Assembly (NCBI GenBank): GCA_003218975.1
Contig: QHPD01000107.1
Span: 1 to 57,193, forward strand
DNA: 57,193 bases
Reading direction: 5' to 3'
Origin: Verrucomicrobiota bacterium
GTDB taxonomy: Bacteria; Verrucomicrobiota; Verrucomicrobiia; Chthoniobacterales; UBA10450
Position numbers and translations under genes: made by a program. Of this stretch, positions 1 to 8,666 are shown piece by piece; position 1 is the first letter of the stretch, and each line of letters begins with the position of its first letter. The notes under the pieces were generated by a model. It was not told where the DNA came from and searched no databases. It saw only the letters and a program-made list of their open reading frames with translations.

Positions 1-138
1 GTCTTGTTGCTGGAGCAACTCAGCATTTTTCGCGGCGGCGACGGCAAAGACGCTACCTATCAATTCACGGCCCGCTTTGACGAAAAAACCGGCAAGTTCC
101 AGATCATCTCGAAGAAGAAAGTTCCATCAAAGGAGTAG
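1..138 (+). CDS. C-terminal end of a small secreted-family protein (partial at window edge)
   Basis: Reading frame 1 is open from the first base to a TAG at 136-138, giving 45 residues ending in KKKVPSKE. The tail resembles the C-termini of the minus-strand proteins at 3443-4033 and 4041-4620 (pattern F-D-x-K-x-K-x-x-V/I followed by K-K) and the remnant at 8465-8665, with a shared I-F-R-G-G segment in the remnant. It therefore looks like a member of a local paralogous family of unknown function. The start lies outside the window. The next gene begins 7 bases after the stop, so the two are probably co-transcribed. Confidence 0.6.
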   Translation, partial: VLLLEQLSIFRGGDGKDATYQFTARFDEKTGKFQIISKKKVPSKE

Positions 139-145
139 GCCACGA

Positions 146-1414
146 ATGGGAAAAAATATCGCGGTTTTTCTCCTGTCAGTGTTGGAAGTGATCGCGCTCA
201 CGCGAAGCGCATCGGGTGGGGACTCAGTGGACGAGCAGGTCAAAATGTTAGCGGAGCGTTACCGTCAAGTCGAAGACCAACTGCCACGCTCGATTCGTTA
301 CACCAGCAAAGACGAGTCCGGCGGCGCGACAACAGTTAGACAGGAATGGTACAACGGTGCCGAGGACCTGATCAAGGCCGCAGTCGAACGCAACGATGCC
401 TCTGGACGCGAGCTCACGGAATACATCCCGCACGATTTGGATAGTGACTTTGGCTGGAGAGGGCTGTTCATGCTCACGCGCAAGGAAACGCCGTTGCCCG
501 ACGGCGGCACGCAAGTGGAGGAATCGCGAAAATATTTTGGCGAAACCGAGGAAGGTAACGGCCAGCTTATTCGTGAGTTGAGAAAGAGCGCCCGTTTCAA
601 GTCAGGCGAACCGACCGACACGGTCCATGTGCCGAATATGGTGGTCGATCTTTCGAAGCAGAACAAAGCCGAGGGGGGCGCCGAAGAATTTGGTTTAGGT
701 GAACCGCACGAACTTTCCCCCGCGCTGAGGAAAGTCGGGCCGCCGCAATTTTTCGACCCGTTCGCGAACGTTCAAGGCGACTCAGACAAGTATCGCGTCA
801 TTCATGGAAGCGTTTCGCCAGATGGCCGGTTTGCCATCGCGATGGGCTTACCGCCTGAGCAATCCAATTGGGACGCGCTGTATGAGGATGAGAACTACTT
901 CTACGAAAACGGCGCGCGCGATTACGACGTGCCGAATTACATCATTGATCTGGCTGAAAGAAAAATTCTTGGCAAAACAGGTTGCCATTACTTTGGGACG
1001 AAGCGCCGTTATAATCACCAACAATGTATCCTTAGGTGGTCACCGGACTCGCTTAAATTTGTGCAGCTCTGGGATGACAAATGGAGCTCCACCGAGTGCG
1101 TGGCGGGGAAGATCAGTCCAGGGCCGAAGCTTGCCGGCGCAGTGGATCTGGACAAAGCGATCGGAAAGAAAACTTACGCCTTTGTTAAAAAGCGTTTCGA
1201 TTCGGAGAATGGCGGCGCCGGCGAGCTTTCGCTCCAAATCAACAAAGTGAGCAACGATGGCACGATCGATCTGGAGGCGTCGGAGCAATGCCGCTTTGGC
1301 GACTGCAGGGGCGAAACAATCTTTAAGGTAAACGAACGTTTACGCCTGAGTGACGGCCCGAAGGGGCCACGTCTCGAAATACTGAAGATGCGCCGCTTGC
1401 CTAACGAGCAATGA
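146..1414 (+). CDS. Secreted protein of unknown function with propeller-like SPDGR/WSPDS motifs
   Basis: A 422-residue protein. I chose the ATG at 146 because it is followed by a typical signal peptide (MGKNIAVFLLSVLEVIAL) and preceded by AAAGGAG at a reasonable spacing; the frame is open further upstream but reads into the preceding gene. The central part (about residues 225-325) has SPDGRFAI and WSPDSLKF, motifs typical of WD40/PD40-like beta-propeller blades, and two cysteines near CHYFG and CIL. It lacks the LprI-like tail of its two downstream neighbours. The stop overlaps the next start (ATGA), indicating translational coupling. I do not recognise a specific function; export to periplasm or outer surface is inferred from the signal peptide. 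Confidence 0.7.
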   Translation: MGKNIAVFLLSVLEVIALTRSASGGDSVDEQVKMLAERYRQVEDQLPRSIRYTSKDESGGATTVRQEWYNGAEDLIKAAVERNDASGRELTEYIPHDLDSDFGWRGLFMLTRKETPLPDGGTQVEESRKYFGETEEGNGQLIRELRKSARFKSGEPTDTVHVPNMVVDLSKQNKAEGGAEEFGLGEPHELSPALRKVGPPQFFDPFANVQGDSDKYRVIHGSVSPDGRFAIAMGLPPEQSNWDALYEDENYFYENGARDYDVPNYIIDLAERKILGKTGCHYFGTKRRYNHQQCILRWSPDSLKFVQLWDDKWSSTECVAGKISPGPKLAGAVDLDKAIGKKTYAFVKKRFDSENGGAGELSLQINKVSNDGTIDLEASEQCRFGDCRGETIFKVNERLRLSDGPKGPRLEILKMRRLPNEQ

Positions 1415-2325
1415 AAGAGAATCTTTTTGGAGCTGGCTTGGCGTTGAACGTGTTGTTTCTCGTCACTTTTCCAGCAACAGGCAACGCCGAAGAACAGAAG
1501 GAAGTCCTTTACACGAGCCCGAGTGGCGGACTGCGCATCGAGCGGAACGGCGAGAAGGCCTGGGTCACTTCCACTAAAAATCCTGATCAGCGCGCTGAGT
1601 TGCCACCGCTGGAAGGAATTTCGCCTTTCGACGACGAGTTTCACGCTTCGCCTAACGAGGAATGGATCTTTGGCACGCGAAAAATGGCGCACGGTTTCTC
1701 GAACGGTGACCTATTTCATCGTGTCGATCCACAACACGTCGAAATCGCCCCGACACAAGAAGATCAATCGTTTAACGACCGGGTCTGGCCATATTGTGTG
1801 AAGCAAAGCGCGTTGAAAGCGAACTATTCCGCGGAAGAAGACGGCGCGGACACCGGTCTGACTGATTTCGTGGCGTGGAGTCTCGATTCGAACCGGCTCC
1901 TCGTGCAACTGCGCGGCGGCGACCGTCATAAAACGCTGCATGCCTGCTACGTCTATTTCAACACGCGCACGAGGACGTTCGAGATGACTGATTACTTGCG
2001 CAAATTGAACAAGACAAAGTCCAGCGGGTTGGCGTGCGCGGAGCCGACCGATCCTATCCCGAGCGAAGCCGATTTGAAGACGCGGCTCGACACATTAGAT
2101 CGACAATTGAACAAGAAATACGCGGACGTGATCGCGCAGAGCGAGAAAGACCGCGTCTCTCTTGTGCGCGAGGCTCAACGCAACTGGATCAAGCATCGCG
2201 ATGAGGGCGCGAGATTTTATGTTTCGCTTTTCCCGGAAGCGGAAAAGGAGCGCCGTCGTCTTCAACTTCTGGGGGATGTGACCGCGGCGCGGATCGAGGT
2301 GCCGCCGGAACAATGGGAACTTTAA
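1411..2325 (+). CDS. Secreted protein with C-terminal LprI-like domain
   Basis: 304 residues, starting at an ATG that overlaps the upstream stop (ATGA). A signal peptide (to about residue 24, ending near ATGNAEE) precedes a region with SPNEEW and WSLDSNRLLV, similar to the downstream paralogue. The C-terminal ~80 residues (LDTLDRQLNKKYADVI, then AQRNWIKHRDEG) match the pattern of the lysozyme-inhibitor LprI-like family: a short helical domain with a conserved A/V-Q-x-x-W-I/V-K-x-R-D core. Known LprI-like domains are periplasmic; a role in lysozyme resistance is not shown here. It probably forms an operon with the genes on both sides. Confidence 0.7.
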   Translation: MKENLFGAGLALNVLFLVTFPATGNAEEQKEVLYTSPSGGLRIERNGEKAWVTSTKNPDQRAELPPLEGISPFDDEFHASPNEEWIFGTRKMAHGFSNGDLFHRVDPQHVEIAPTQEDQSFNDRVWPYCVKQSALKANYSAEEDGADTGLTDFVAWSLDSNRLLVQLRGGDRHKTLHACYVYFNTRTRTFEMTDYLRKLNKTKSSGLACAEPTDPIPSEADLKTRLDTLDRQLNKKYADVIAQSEKDRVSLVREAQRNWIKHRDEGARFYVSLFPEAEKERRRLQLLGDVTAARIEVPPEQWEL

Positions 2326-2343
2326 CGACTACGCAAAAATCCT

Positions 2344-3303
2344 ATGAAGTTATTTAATTCAATCGTCCTGTCGTTGGGCTTAACCGGATTTCTTAGCTTA
2401 GCCGAGGTTTCAACTGCGGCGGAAGAAGCGAGTGCGATAGAGCAAACGAGCCCGAATGGCAATTATCAGATTCAATGGGTAGAAAATCAGGATTCGCGGT
2501 TCATCGTGTCTAGCAAGAATCCTGCTGAACGAGCACCTTTGCCAGGCTCCACCGGCGAGGTCGATCCCGCGGAATGTCAGGTCGGATTTTTTTACTCTCC
2601 TGATGAGAAGTGGATTTTTTATGCCGAGCATTGGCGACATCATGGGTTGCTCGCCCGCGAACTCTACCATCACGAAACGGGCGTCAAGTTTGCGCCTAGC
2701 AAAGGAAAAGGGTTCTTTACTAGGGAACTTCAAAGTTACGCAGCTAGGAACGGTTTTGAGAAAAGCGATTTTATCGATGAGCGCGAAAAAAACTACGATC
2801 ACCTGGGAACGGCGTTTCGGGCTTGGAGTTTAGATTCCAATCGGTTGCTCATCGGAATTTACGCCGAAGGAAGCGAGTACGGCCCGCTCTACGTTTACTT
2901 CAACACCCGAACAAAAGCGCTTGAGCAGACGCCGTATCTGCGGGAACTGAATAAGGCTGTGGCGAAGCAGACCGACAATTACGCGCACGACATTGTTTGC
3001 GCCGAACCAACCGCGCCTCTGCCGCCAGAATCCGAATTAAAAGCCAGGTTGGATGCGCTGAACGAGAAACTCAATAGAGCTTTCGCGGCGCGTGTCGAAC
3101 GCACGAAGGAGCAGGACGACGCCAACGATCTGCGCCAAGTGCAAGATAAATGGGTCAAGATGCGCGATGAGGGACTGAAGACCTATCTAGCCTTCGCCCG
3201 AAAGGGAGAAGAAGAACGCCGGCGTCTTCAATTTCTTAGCGATGTCACCGCCGCGAGAATCGACGAGATTAGCCAGTCCTCGATTGCGGCACTCACTCGT
3301 TAG
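2344..3303 (+). CDS. Secreted paralogue with C-terminal LprI-like domain
   Basis: 319 residues, starting 18 bases after the previous stop. It has the same architecture as the preceding protein: a signal peptide ending near VSTAAEE, then TSPNGNYQIQW, SPDEKWIFY and WSLDSNRLLIG, then an LprI-like tail (LDALNEKLNRAF, WVKMRDEGLKTY, RRRLQFLSDVTAARI). The last motif is nearly identical in the two proteins, so they arose by tandem duplication. The stop TAG at 3301-3303 overlaps the stop of a thrS 3'-end fragment on the other strand. Function unknown; co-expression with the two upstream genes is likely. Confidence 0.7.
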   Translation: MKLFNSIVLSLGLTGFLSLAEVSTAAEEASAIEQTSPNGNYQIQWVENQDSRFIVSSKNPAERAPLPGSTGEVDPAECQVGFFYSPDEKWIFYAEHWRHHGLLARELYHHETGVKFAPSKGKGFFTRELQSYAARNGFEKSDFIDEREKNYDHLGTAFRAWSLDSNRLLIGIYAEGSEYGPLYVYFNTRTKALEQTPYLRELNKAVAKQTDNYAHDIVCAEPTAPLPPESELKARLDALNEKLNRAFAARVERTKEQDDANDLRQVQDKWVKMRDEGLKTYLAFARKGEEERRRLQFLSDVTAARIDEISQSSIAALTR

Positions 3304-3413
3304 TCGTGGCGTTCTTTGATCGACAGTAAGATTTCCGCGATCGCTTCGGAGCGGGGTTTGGCGCCGAGATTGCCTTTGTCGTGGACGCGAACGGTGACGC
3401 CGGTCGGCGTCCT
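3300..3413 (-). pseudogene. Degenerate copy of the 3' end of thrS (older fragment)
   Basis: On the minus strand, codons ending at a TAA (3302-3300) translate to VRVHDKGNLGAKPRSEA and then IAEILLSIKERHD. This aligns with the last residues of the intact ThrRS encoded at 8667-10517 (VRIHGKGNLGAKPRNEA...). Upstream, the GACGCCGAC codons of the same motif are present but an extra base breaks the frame, and similarity then stops. Only about 37 codons remain. It has the same orientation as thrS and as the second fragment at 7623-7874. It is not a functional gene; it is best read as a displaced 3' end left by insertion or duplication. Confidence 0.75.
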
Positions 3414-3442
3414 TTTTGAGAAACAAACTCGGTCGTCTGATT

Positions 3443-4033
3443 TCAATATTCTTTTGGCTTTTTCCCGGTCACACGTTGCACCGACGCTTTGTGTTTAGCG
3501 TCAAATGCAATCGTGACAGTTTGAGTGCACCCTCGCAATTCTCCGTCCATGGTTTCCCATCCTTGGTCGTCAACAAGGACTAGTGCTCCAGACTTGAGCC
3601 ACTCTTTAGGCACAGCGTTGTATTCGATAAATTTAAGAACGCCCTTCGCCTTGAGTTCCTTTTTCTGGGCCGCGGTAGCGCAACCGCCCAGTTCCGGCAC
3701 AGGTGATTCGGTAAATCCGGAGTCGTTCCGGAAATACACCGTCGTTTCGCCGCCACGGTGAACGGCTTCGTAGAAAGCGACACGTTGCGAATCAGGTGCC
3801 CAGAGAAGTTTGCAATCTTTCGCATGCGGAGCCCCACTCTCAGCCAGATCGAGCACGACCTTGCGTGAACTGAGCTCGATCAGTTGGATCTTTACACCGC
3901 CTTCTTCCTCTGCCGTTAGTAGCATCCCAAACTTTCCATCCGGCGATGCATCTTTTATCTGATCATCTGCCCTTAGCGATGGGCAGAAACATGTGGCGAA
4001 GAAAAGCGAAGCGAGCAGCAAAAGTGTTTTCAT
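3443..4033 (-). CDS. Small secreted protein, SPDG family
   Basis: 196 residues from the ATG at 4033, chosen because it opens a clear signal peptide (MKTLLLLASLFFATCF, cleavage probably near RADD). Recognisable motifs are SPDGKFGML, WAPDSQRVAFYE and a C-terminal VTIAFDAKHKASVQ. The gene immediately upstream on the same strand (4041-4620) is a close paralogue sharing SPDG, GGxTxxYFRN and the same C-terminal motif, so this is a tandem pair only 7 bases apart. Export is likely. The function is not recognisable; the repeats suggest one or two beta-propeller-like blades rather than an enzyme. Confidence 0.65.
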   Translation of the reverse strand: MKTLLLLASLFFATCFCPSLRADDQIKDASPDGKFGMLLTAEEEGGVKIQLIELSSRKVVLDLAESGAPHAKDCKLLWAPDSQRVAFYEAVHRGGETTVYFRNDSGFTESPVPELGGCATAAQKKELKAKGVLKFIEYNAVPKEWLKSGALVLVDDQGWETMDGELRGCTQTVTIAFDAKHKASVQRVTGKKPKEY

Positions 4034-4040
4034 GTCGCTA

Positions 4041-4620
4041 TTAGTCCACCTTTTTATCAGTGACGCTTTGCACTGAAGCTTTGTGGTTCGCGTCGAATGC
4101 AATCGTCACAGTTTCAGAGCAATGGTGTTCGTTCCCGCCTTCGGTTAACCATGACTCATCGATGACGACCACGAGCGCCCTGGATTTTAACCACTGTTTG
4201 GGCGACGTTGTGGCTTCGGTGGTCTTCAGATATTTCTCGTCCCCTTCGGCCTTCGAATTGCCATCGCATTCCCCAAGCTCAGATTGAGGGAACTCTACCT
4301 GCTCAAATTTCGAGCCATTTCGAAAATAGATGCTCGTTGTGCCGCCACGTCGATCAGGCTCAAAATAAGCGACGAGCGTTGAATCTTTCGACCATAAGAG
4401 CCGCATGTCTGCGATGTAGTTGCCGTAAACTTCAAGGTCGGCTAATGGCTTCTTGGCTCGTAAATCCACAATTGCCGCTTCCCAGCCCTCCTCGCCTTTC
4501 CTGATGCGTAAAAGCGAATCGCCCGTCTGGCGACTTATCTTTTATCAGGTCTTTGCCTTCGAGCGACTGAGCCAGACCTATGAGAATTAGAATAGATATC
4601 GAGAGCAGCTTTGTTTTCAT
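4041..4620 (-). pseudogene. Small secreted paralogue split by a frameshift
   Basis: The ATG at 4620 opens a signal peptide (MKTKLLSISILILIGLAQSL) followed by KDLIKDKSPDGRFAF, matching the start of the neighbour at 3443-4033. That frame then runs into an unrelated short tail ending at 4432. The rest of the homology (EEGWEAAIVDLRAKK..., WSKDSTLVAYFE, YFRNGSKF, VTIAFDANHKASVQ) continues in another frame down to 4041. The switch lies near 4505-4520. Either a one-base indel has inactivated the gene or there is a sequencing error; the downstream frame has no further stops, which fits a recent or artefactual change. Annotated as one broken gene. Confidence 0.65.
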
Positions 4621-4778
4621 ATTTATTGCGTTGGGGCCTATTGGTCAGCAAAATGTTCACCGCGCTGGTGCTCCACATTTGAATCTATAAGGCATTAATG
4701 TTTGGCCAATCACCCATTGCCGCCACGCGCCGAAACCCTGTTCACGAGGGCGAGCGCAAACTAGCCGGCGAAAGAACT

Positions 4779-6443
4779 TCAGGTCGGACTGGACGAAGGA
4801 GTTGGCTGCGGCGATGCAGATTTGGTCTTGTTTTTTTGCCGAATTTCTGTGGCGCGCTGTCGGAGCGGATCGGCCTTTGCCTTGTCACCCATCGCTTCGT
4901 AAAGCTTGGCGAGGTCGTTGAGACAAGTGGCGGTCTCAGAATGTTCCGGGCCTCGAGCTTTTTCGGTAACCTCGACTGCGCGCAGGGCGTACGATTCGGC
5001 CTTCTTGTATTCGCCTTTTTCACGATAAAGGACACCGAGATTGTCGAGAGCCGCGCCAGTCTTGTAGTGATTGGGTCCGAGTTTATCCTCAAAAAGCTTT
5101 AATCCCTTCTGAAACATCGGTTCGGCTTTGTCGTATTTACCCATGCCTTCATAAATTGCGGCCAGGTTATTGTACGCGGTCGCCGTCATCTGGTGCGTCG
5201 GTCCAAATTTCTTTTCGGAAAGCTGCAAGGCACGTTGGGCCAAGGGTTCAGCCTTGGCGTAATCTTTTTCGAGCCGATACAGGTCTGCCAAACCACCAAT
5301 GCTCGAGACCAGGTCGGGATTGTTTGGTCCCAAAGCTTTTTCGCGAATCTTCAAGGCCCGCTGATAATATGGCTCGGCTTTTTTGTAGTCGCCCATCATT
5401 TGGTAGAGCACTCCCAGGTTGTTGAGCGAAGAAGCGGTATTTGGATGTTCGGGACCGGCAGCTTGTTCGGTGATCTTAAGGGAGCGCTGAAAGAATGGCT
5501 CGGCCTTGCTGTAGTCACCACCGTCCATATAAACCCAAGCCAGGTTGTTAATGCTTTCGCCGGTAGCCGGATTATTCGGGCCAAAAATTTTCTCGCGTGT
5601 CTCGAGTGCCTGTTTAAACAGCGACTCGGCCTTTACCAGGTCGCCTTGACTAAGGTAAATCGCGCCGAGATTGTTCTGGATATTCGCGGTGTGGGGATGT
5701 TCAGCGCCGAACGCCTTTTCGTAGATCTTCAATGCGCGCTCATACATCGGTTCAGCCTTCGCGAAGTTGCCTTGATGATAATAGAGTGTGGCCAGGTTGC
5801 TCAGGCTGTTGGCAACCTGAGGATTATCGGGGCCCAGGGTCTCCTCGCGCATTTTTAAGACGCGCACATATAACGGCTCCGCCTTAGCCGAATCTCCTTT
5901 ATCTTGGTAGAGGAGCGCGAGGTTGCTCATGCCTGATAGGGTGTTCGGATGCTTTGGCCCAAGTTTGGCCTCCCAAATCTTTATTGCGCGTTTGTAGAGC
6001 GGCTCTGCCTTGGCGAAGTCGCCGCTCTCCCGATAAGTCTCGGCAAGATTGTTAAGGCTGATCGCGGTATATGGATGGTCGGGTCCGAGCGCTTTTTCCC
6101 TAATCTTCAAGGCGCGTTGGTAAAGGGGCAAAGCTTTGGCTTGTTCACCCATCGAGCTGAACAAGAACGCGAGATCGTTCAAGCTATCCGCGGTTTCCGA
6201 ATGTTCCGGGCCATAATTCTTCTCGCAATACTTCAACACCTGCTCGGCGATTGGCACTGCTTCCTGAAATTTGCCCGCGCTTCTCAACTCCTCGATTTGA
6301 TGAGTCTTTTCACGAACGTCTTCGCTATCCTGCGCAGCGGCTGCACTAAGACACAACGCAGCCGCGCAGAAACAGGCGATGCGACGCAGCCGGCGATTAG
6401 TCAAGCGCTGGGACCCCGAAAGCTTGTCAGCCAGTTCTTTCAT
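4779..6443 (-). CDS. Exported TPR protein of kinesin-light-chain repeat type
   Basis: 554 residues from the ATG at 6443. The frame extends further upstream, but this start places a basic N-terminus and hydrophobic stretch (IACFCAAALCLSAAAA) as a signal peptide. The mature part is 11 consecutive 42-residue repeats of the TPR_10/TPR_12 kind, each with the pattern A-x-x-L-x-x-R-A-L-x-I-x-E-K-x-x-G-P-x-H-P followed by S-L-N-N-L-A-x-x-Y. The tail is rich in S, P and T. Such repeats form a superhelical protein-binding surface, so a periplasmic scaffold role is likely; the partner is unknown. The repeat periodicity also produces long spurious reading frames on the opposite strand, which I left out. 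Confidence 0.85.
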   Translation of the reverse strand: MKELADKLSGSQRLTNRRLRRIACFCAAALCLSAAAAQDSEDVREKTHQIEELRSAGKFQEAVPIAEQVLKYCEKNYGPEHSETADSLNDLAFLFSSMGEQAKALPLYQRALKIREKALGPDHPYTAISLNNLAETYRESGDFAKAEPLYKRAIKIWEAKLGPKHPNTLSGMSNLALLYQDKGDSAKAEPLYVRVLKMREETLGPDNPQVANSLSNLATLYYHQGNFAKAEPMYERALKIYEKAFGAEHPHTANIQNNLGAIYLSQGDLVKAESLFKQALETREKIFGPNNPATGESINNLAWVYMDGGDYSKAEPFFQRSLKITEQAAGPEHPNTASSLNNLGVLYQMMGDYKKAEPYYQRALKIREKALGPNNPDLVSSIGGLADLYRLEKDYAKAEPLAQRALQLSEKKFGPTHQMTATAYNNLAAIYEGMGKYDKAEPMFQKGLKLFEDKLGPNHYKTGAALDNLGVLYREKGEYKKAESYALRAVEVTEKARGPEHSETATCLNDLAKLYEAMGDKAKADPLRQRATEIRQKNKTKSASPQPTPSSSPT

Positions 6444-6573
6444 GATCCGAGAGTGGAGATAACAACATTCGATTGCAAGCAAACTCTGGTGGGAAATGTG
6501 GCAGCGCGTTACCGCATTTCCGCAGCGGAATTGCATTGTGCTGCCTTCTCGTACTGCCTATGATCAAGAAGCA

Positions 6574-7593
6574 ATGAAGCTGTGCGCTTACATCTTAGGG
6601 ATGGGCTGCATGCTAATTGCTGCGCGATTTGGCGGGAACAGACTCAATGCGGCCGAGCCCTCCGTGCAGCCTGAGCCGCGCTGGGTTGAGATAGGATCGG
6701 AGAAAGTTGTCATTGGCCGCGACTCTAAATCCGCGGATGGTCGCAACGCTCTGGCTTGGACGGTGGATAGTAGTGAGCCAATCGATTGGTCGCTGCTGGA
6801 AAAAGATGCCGATCATTTCTACGAACAGTACGACGTAAAAGAAATCTGGGTCGTTAACATTCCCGACAAAAAGAAAGTAGGCACGGTAGGCGACAAGGGA
6901 GGTTACGTGCGGCCGGGCAGTCATCGGACATTGAGCGTCGCCTGGAGTCCAGTCGAGAATGGAAGACGCTTTGCTCTGGCTGCCTACCAGTGGAAATGGG
7001 GCACCGATACGTTGCTTCTTCTGGACGTTGGCGCGGATGACTGTCGCTCGAATCAGATCGGGCCTGTCTTGGACAAAGCGATCGAGGCCCAGATTAAGCG
7101 CGGTAAACCGCGACTGACCGGACCGTTCGATTCTACATATCTACTTACCGGCTTGCCGGAACTTGGAAAGAAGACCGGCTTTTCTAGTCCGACCACCGTT
7201 GGTCTCCCATTTGTTACAAAGGATCGCGAACACGATGCTTCTATCATTGAGGGCATTCTCTCGCTTAAGCTCGCGCGCGCCGGCGAAGGTCCTACTGCCA
7301 GCGTCGTTAGGATTGCTCCCGGACCGTTGCCTAACGATCCCTTTGCCGAATCAGCGCGACTCGCCAAAGCCGATCGCGAATTGAACGCAATTTATTCCGC
7401 GCTGTTAAAGCGTCTCAGTCCGTCGTCGCAAAACACGCTTCGAGCCGAACAACGCGCGTGGCTCGAACAACGCGATCGGAAAGCCGACGAAACGGTGCGC
7501 AACAAGAGCGACTCCGAGAACGCGCGCATCGTTCGCGACCGCGTTCTGCGCCAGCTTACCGAGGAACGCTCCGCACAATTGCGAAAACGATAA
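6574..7593 (+). CDS. Secreted protein with C-terminal LprI-like domain
   Basis: 339 residues. The ATG at 6574 was chosen over upstream in-frame codons because it begins a signal peptide (MKLCAYILGMGCMLIAARFG, cleavage near NAAEP). The body contains AWSPVENGRRFALAAYQW, a blade-like motif. The C-terminus (LAKADRELNAIYSALLKRL, then AEQRAWLEQRD) is a good LprI-like match, as in the proteins ending at 2325 and 3303. It is divergent from the TPR gene, with about 130 bases between the two starts. It belongs to the same accessory block as the other secreted paralogues. Function unknown. Confidence 0.7.
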   Translation: MKLCAYILGMGCMLIAARFGGNRLNAAEPSVQPEPRWVEIGSEKVVIGRDSKSADGRNALAWTVDSSEPIDWSLLEKDADHFYEQYDVKEIWVVNIPDKKKVGTVGDKGGYVRPGSHRTLSVAWSPVENGRRFALAAYQWKWGTDTLLLLDVGADDCRSNQIGPVLDKAIEAQIKRGKPRLTGPFDSTYLLTGLPELGKKTGFSSPTTVGLPFVTKDREHDASIIEGILSLKLARAGEGPTASVVRIAPGPLPNDPFAESARLAKADRELNAIYSALLKRLSPSSQNTLRAEQRAWLEQRDRKADETVRNKSDSENARIVRDRVLRQLTEERSAQLRKR

Positions 7594-7622
7594 GCGCGAG
7601 CCACCTAACGAGTTTCACGTTT

Positions 7623-7874
7623 TCATGCGCGCCGTTCCTTCATCGACAACAGAATGTCGGCCATCGCTTCACTGCGCGACTTGGCGCCGAGATTGCCTTT
7701 GCCGTGAATGCGGACGCTCATGGCATCGGCGTCCATGTCCCGTCTTCCGATCACGAACATGGTGTGGACTTTCATTTGCTCGGCGCGCTGAATTTTGCCG
7801 TTGATCTTGTCGATGCTTTCATCGATTTCCGCGCGGACTTCGTGAACGCGCGGCTCGTTCAGAATCGATCGCGC
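7623..7874 (-). pseudogene. Displaced copy of the thrS 3' end (83 codons)
   Basis: The minus strand encodes 83 residues from ARSILNEPRVHEVRAEIDES to KERRA that align without gaps to the last 83 residues of ThrRS (ARSILHELRGHQVRAEIDES ... RERRG), including the AEQMKVHTMFVIG segment of the anticodon-binding domain. Upstream of this point the frame reads unrelated sequence. It ends at its own TGA. With only the end of the anticodon-binding domain it cannot charge tRNA. Same orientation as thrS, separated from it by about 0.8 kb. It is much better preserved than the copy at 3300-3413. Confidence 0.85.
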
Positions 7875-7954
7875 ATGCCGAGTATCATTCGTCTTTGCTT
7901 CCTTAGCTGGGGGTCCTGGCTCTTTGCCACGACGTAGCACCCAGCTCGCTTGGA

Positions 7955-8365
7955 TCAGTAATGAGCCTGGATGAATAGTGTCGGCCGTCCCGTGACCGTC
8001 TCGTACCAGGCATCTGCTCTGTGGTCGGTCCTTGTCCAGGCCGGTTTCTTGCCAGGTTTCTTTTTCCACTCCTTGCCGGCCGAGTTCCCGTCGAGAAAGA
8101 TCGACAATTCCTTCTCCGAAAATTTGGCGCGATCTTTTCGGCTATATGCTTCCGCTACACTGTAACCTTTTACGAATTGGACCAAGGCGATGTAGTAGCG
8201 GCTCTCATAGGTATTCGTCCTTACGCCATCACTGTCTGGCTTGCCGATTTCGGTCGGCTTGCCGAGAAGTGCGGCGACTTGTTCTTCGCTATTGCCAAGG
8301 CGCGCAAAAGCTTGGCCGCTCAGACCGGCGGCGAGGATGGCAACCAATATCAGGACTCGTTTCAT
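7955..8365 (-). CDS. Small secreted protein of unknown function
   Basis: 136 residues. Two ATGs lie two codons apart; I prefer the second (8365) because AAAGGA lies just upstream of it at correct spacing. A signal peptide (MKRVLILVAILAAGLSGQAFA) is followed by LGNSEEQVAALLGKPTE, a short motif that resembles the opening of SmpA/OmlA-like and other small periplasmic proteins, in which E-x-x-V/L-x-x-x-x-G-x-P recurs. The C-terminal half is rich in lysine and aromatics. The gene sits between the displaced thrS 3' fragment and intact thrS, so it is probably cargo of the event that displaced the fragment. Confidence 0.6.
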   Translation of the reverse strand: MKRVLILVAILAAGLSGQAFARLGNSEEQVAALLGKPTEIGKPDSDGVRTNTYESRYYIALVQFVKGYSVAEAYSRKDRAKFSEKELSIFLDGNSAGKEWKKKPGKKPAWTRTDHRADAWYETVTGRPTLFIQAHY

Positions 8366-8464
8366 AATCATCCTTTGAATTTGCTCGACTTTGAGTTTGC
8401 CGGTCGAATCTCACGAGCATTGCGCAACAATCGGGAGGCTTTGTCGATCTAAAAGCAACAGTGT

Positions 8465-8665
8465 GTGCCGACACTTCCCAACGCAATAATCAAACGGCTC
8501 GTCTTTTTCCGGTGGTTGAAACCCGGACGCTCTGTGCTCAAGCAATTCACAATCTTTCGCGGCGGTGCAGGTGATTCGACCATCCAATTCAGCGTTGGTT
8601 TTGATGACAACGGAAAATTTCACGTTATCAACAAAAAGAAGGTTGCCTTCATGGAAAAAGAATCG
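8465..8665 (+). pseudogene. Remnant of the small secreted-protein family next to thrS
   Basis: The plus strand reads RWLKPGRSVLKQFTIFRGG, then IQFSVGFDDNGKFHVINKKK, which matches the C-terminal half of the local family: the partial protein at 1-138 (LEQLSIFRGGDG..., FDEKTGKFQIISKKK) and, more distantly, the C-termini at 3443 and 4041 (EWLKSGALVLVDD, AFDAKHKASVQ). There is no signal peptide or matching N-terminus. The frame then continues into sequence antisense to the end of thrS. It is therefore a 5'-truncated copy abutting thrS. Confidence 0.6.
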
Positions 8666-8666
8666 G

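Noticed and set aside
5193-5858. Long plus-strand reading frame (221 codons) opposite the TPR gene
   Set aside because: It is a by-product of the 42-residue repeat periodicity of the TPR gene on the minus strand; its own sequence repeats in step and lacks a recognisable domain.
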